Part shown: positions 7,801 through 8,913 of the stretch, piece by piece | Layout of the letters: the number at the start of each line of letters is the position of its first letter | Numbering within the stretch: the stretch's first letter is position 1 | Notes under the pieces: model-generated | Seen by the model: the letters and a program-made list of their open reading frames with translations, nothing else | The model's database searches: none | Told to the model about the DNA's origin: nothing | Assembly: GCA_900550005.1 (NCBI GenBank) | Contig: URQL01000058.1 | Location: 1 to 8,913 of the forward strand | Reading direction: 5' to 3' | DNA: 8,913 nt | DNA from: an uncultured Erysipelotrichaceae bacterium | GTDB taxonomy: Bacteria; Bacillota_I; Bacilli_A; Erysipelotrichales; Coprobacillaceae | Made by a program: the position numbers and the translations under genes

Positions 7801-7943
7801 AGTAAAGTTGTTTTACCACTTCCACTCGGTCCCAATATTGCAACAAATTCATTATCTCTTAAATTTAAATTGACACCATCTAATACTTTTTGAACGAGGG
7901 TACCTGTTTTATATTGTTTATAAATATTTTTTATTTGTAACAT
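4887..7943 (-). CDS. ABC transporter, fused ATPase and FtsX/MacB-like permease
   Basis: The 1018-residue single chain begins with a complete ABC ATPase: Walker A GPSGSGKT (38-45), Q-loop Q90, signature LSGGQ (142-146), Walker B ILLADE (162-167) and H-loop H198. This is the MacB/LolD-type subfamily. A polar linker (~220-245) leads to TM1 (~264-287), then an extracytoplasmic region of almost 600 residues, then three helices (~884-910, ~940-961, ~980-1000). The FtsX signature LERKKEIGILRAIGASKKNI follows TM2. Such proteins do not usually form a channel; they convert ATP hydrolysis into movement of the outer domain, for example to extrude peptides or to act on cell-wall or lipid substrates. The outer domain has long Gln/Met/Asn/Ser-rich helical stretches (about 720-800) suggesting coiled coil. 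AAAGGA lies 7 nt before ATG 7943. The gene has its own promoter and terminator. The substrate is unknown. Confidence 0.93.
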   Translation of the reverse strand: MLQIKNIYKQYKTGTLVQKVLDGVNLNLRDNEFVAILGPSGSGKTTLLNIIGGLDRYDDGDLIINGISTKRYKDRDWDSYRNHTIGFVFQSYNLIPHQTILSNVELALTISGISKEQRKQRALDALEKVGLGNQGHKRPNQLSGGQMQRVAIARALVNDPDILLADEPTGALDSETSIQVMDLLKEVAKDRLVVMVTHNPELAYKYATRIVKLKDGKIQEDSDPCEPQKEELTTPQHKNMGKSSMSFLTSLNLSFNNLKTKKARTFLTAFAGSIGIIGIALILSLSTGVNQYIKNIEEETLSQYPLQIQSTGFDLTAMMGDVQSNNNATEDDSSIHISQMITNMFSTIGSNDLKSLKQALDNKTVDLSEDSSAIEYTYNVSPQIYSSDSNTVRQVHPDQSFSSLGLGSSSNTNSMMSSVMSTDVFYQMPQNSNLYESQYDIKAGRWPQAYNECVLVLTENGNMSDFMLYTLGLRDFKELDQMIEQFSKEEDVTTPDLDTSYNYDQILNKTFKLVDSSSYYEYNDQYHVYKDKTEDTDYMKKIISEGEDIKIVGIVQPNSDSSVAMLKTGIAYPASLTEHVIKKAQESNIVKEQIAHPEIDVFSNKKFTDQQSSDFDMNSLFSIDEQKMQNAFQFDTSKIQIDPTGFDFSSLDFNTLPAFDFDQILSSLKIDIKKEDLQPIITTINDDFQNYLKEHPTDDPTQIPELLKTYINLDQTKNLIQNQMMDLFNQTGLTTQLQSLMQDQMQTYIESISSSLQQQISSQMANQMNLLANQLQNAISFDANAFASAITMNMDESELSSLMMSLITSKSSSYDNNLKTLGYSDFDEPSGINIYPKDFDCKQNVINALDKYNEDMKKIDENKVISYTDYVGTLMSSVTDIVNVISYVLIAFVAISLIVSSIMIGVITYISVLERKKEIGILRAIGASKKNISQVFNAETFIIGLLAGLIGIGITLLLLIPGNRIIHHVAGNNQVNAILPIGGAIILILISVILTLLGGLIPSRKAAKEDPVTALRTD

Positions 7944-7962
7944 ATGTTTTTCCTTTCTCTTG

Positions 7963-8014
7963 TATCCTATATCTATTGTAACGAATTTTAAAGATAAAGT
8001 CTTGATATAGGATA
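7963..8014. promoter_or_regulatory. Perfect 11-bp inverted repeat bracketing the ABC transporter promoter
   Basis: TATCCTATATC at 7963-7973 and its exact complement GATATAGGATA at 8004-8014 are separated by 30 nt. On the minus strand one arm abuts the -35 position and the other starts one base after the -10 and covers the expected transcription start. The arm centres are 41 bp apart, close to four helical turns, so both face the same side. This looks like a paired operator for a repressor or activator. Confidence 0.65.
7975..8003 (-). promoter_or_regulatory. Likely promoter of the ABC transporter gene
   Basis: On the minus strand, TACAAT (7980-7975, 5 of 6) is preceded by a 17-nt spacer and AAGACT (8003-7998, matching only GAC of TTGACA). 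The start would fall near 7968, with a leader of about 25 nt. The weak -35 and the flanking repeat arms suggest a controlled promoter. Confidence 0.5.
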
Positions 8015-8017
8015 AAA

Positions 8018-8041
8018 AAATCTTAGGAAATCCTAAGATTT
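8018..8041 (-). terminator. Intrinsic terminator of the MATE gene
   Basis: AAATCTTAGG pairs perfectly with CCTAAGATTT around a 4-nt loop. On the minus strand it is followed by a run of about ten T, giving a good terminator. The MATE stop codon (8033-8035) lies within the stem, and the hairpin separates MATE from the ABC transporter promoter. Confidence 0.88.
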
Positions 8042-8913
8042 AGTAGTGATATTTAATTGATCCCATCTGATTCTTAAATAATAAATTAAAAAAGCAATAG
8101 AACTAAGCGACCAAGTAAGCGGATAAGCGATATAAACCACACGTATCGTATCAAAAATGTTTGTTGCAATGGTGATAAAAGTAACACGGATCACACACCA
8201 GCAAATCAACATGACGATCATCGGTACGATCGATTTTCCTGCTCCTCTTAATATTCCTGCTACACAATGAGAAAATGAAAGTAGGAAGAAAAATAATGTC
8301 GTTGTTCTAGCATGCATTGTTCCATATTGGATAACTTCTGGTGTACGATCGAATAAGCTAATGAGTTGTGGAGCAAATGTATAGATGATTAAACCAATTG
8401 CTTGAGCTAAGACAACACAACAAACAATACCAAAGCGAGATCCATTTTTAGCGCGTTCATATTGTTTAGCACCTAGATTTTGTGAAATGAAAGTGGTCAT
8501 TGCTAAAGCAAAACAAGTAATAGGTAAGAAGCCAAAACCTTCAATTTTTGCGTAAGAACCACTTCCTGCAACAGCCATTTTACCAAATTGATTGATATGA
8601 CTTTGTACGACAACATTCGCTAAAGCGATGATGGAATTTTGTAATCCCGCAGGCAAACCATTTGTTAGAATTTGTTTTAGTAAGCCAACATCAATACGGA
8701 TTGCTTTTAAATCTAAACGATAAGCTTCATCAGCTTTAAGTAAGTGGATAATACATAAAATTGCACTTAAAAATTGAGAAATGATCGTTGCTAGTGCTGC
8801 AGCGCCTACACCAAAATGAAAACCAACAATAAGCACTAAATCTAAAACAATGTTTGTAATAGAAGAAATAATCAAATAATAAAGCGGATGTTTACTATCT
8901 CCAACAGCTTGTA
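8033..8913 (-). CDS. MATE-family multidrug/metabolite exporter, C-terminal two thirds (5' end outside window)
   Basis: The frame is open through to the window edge (from 8911), giving 292 residues. A TTG at 8875 is an internal leucine, not a start, since the preceding codons (QAVGDSKHPLYYL) are typical MATE sequence. The visible part begins near the fourth or fifth helix: NIVLDLVLIVGFHFGVGAAALATIISQ is the hallmark loop-helix of the family. A second-half repeat (TTFISQNLGAKQYERAKNG) follows, where the 'Q-N-x-G-A' motif precedes a run of basic residues. Full MATE proteins are ~440-460 residues with 12 helices, so about 150-160 are missing. MATE proteins exchange Na+ or H+ for cationic drugs or metabolites; the substrate is not deducible. 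The gene ends in its own terminator, so it is not co-transcribed with the ABC gene unless there is read-through. Confidence 0.9.
   Translation of the reverse strand, partial: QAVGDSKHPLYYLIISSITNIVLDLVLIVGFHFGVGAAALATIISQFLSAILCIIHLLKADEAYRLDLKAIRIDVGLLKQILTNGLPAGLQNSIIALANVVVQSHINQFGKMAVAGSGSYAKIEGFGFLPITCFALAMTTFISQNLGAKQYERAKNGSRFGIVCCVVLAQAIGLIIYTFAPQLISLFDRTPEVIQYGTMHARTTTLFFFLLSFSHCVAGILRGAGKSIVPMIVMLICWCVIRVTFITIATNIFDTIRVVYIAYPLTWSLSSIAFLIYYLRIRWDQLNITTKS

Noticed and set aside
7963..8014. Miniature inverted-repeat transposable element
   Set aside because: The 11-bp arms could be terminal repeats, but there is no flanking target duplication and the interior is a fitting promoter; the operator reading is simpler.

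Overview
The window looks like a chromosomal stretch from a very AT-rich, low-GC Gram-positive bacterium, plausibly a gut Firmicute of the Erysipelotrichia type. This rests on strong A/T preference at third codon positions, AGGAG-type ribosome binding sites, hairpin-plus-U terminators, and the gene families present. The species cannot be named from the sequence.

Left part (1-4780), the more AT-rich half. The window opens inside the last third of what looks like an ABC-2 type permease on the + strand. A hairpin at 339-389 separates it from a minus-strand XRE/TPR regulator of the RNPP-like kind. The regulator's C-terminal end is thrown out of frame near position 588 and continues as a second reading frame (378-602). 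Divergent from it is a two-gene operon: a 12-TM MFS exporter (1834-2985) overlapping by 8 bp an aminoglycoside/choline-kinase-fold small-molecule kinase (2978-3931), closed by a strong terminator. A peptidase E (S51) family protein (4151-4777) follows with its own promoter. Together these read as a regulated 'modify and export' module, possibly for antibiotic or metabolite self-protection. Substrate and signal are unknown.

Right part (4859-8913), less AT-rich and more housekeeping in character, all on the minus strand. It holds a 1018-residue single-chain ABC transporter (N-terminal ATPase fused to an FtsX/MacB-like permease with a very large extracytoplasmic domain). Upstream of it lies the C-terminal part of a MATE-family exporter that runs off the window edge. 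Each has its own terminator. The ABC gene has a promoter bracketed by a perfect 11-bp inverted repeat, the cleanest regulatory signal in the window.

The most interesting items are the bracketed promoter at 7963-8014, the frameshifted regulator next to an intact exporter/kinase pair, and the possible joint function of the exporter, kinase and peptidase. No tRNA, rRNA, CRISPR array or recognisable insertion sequence was seen.
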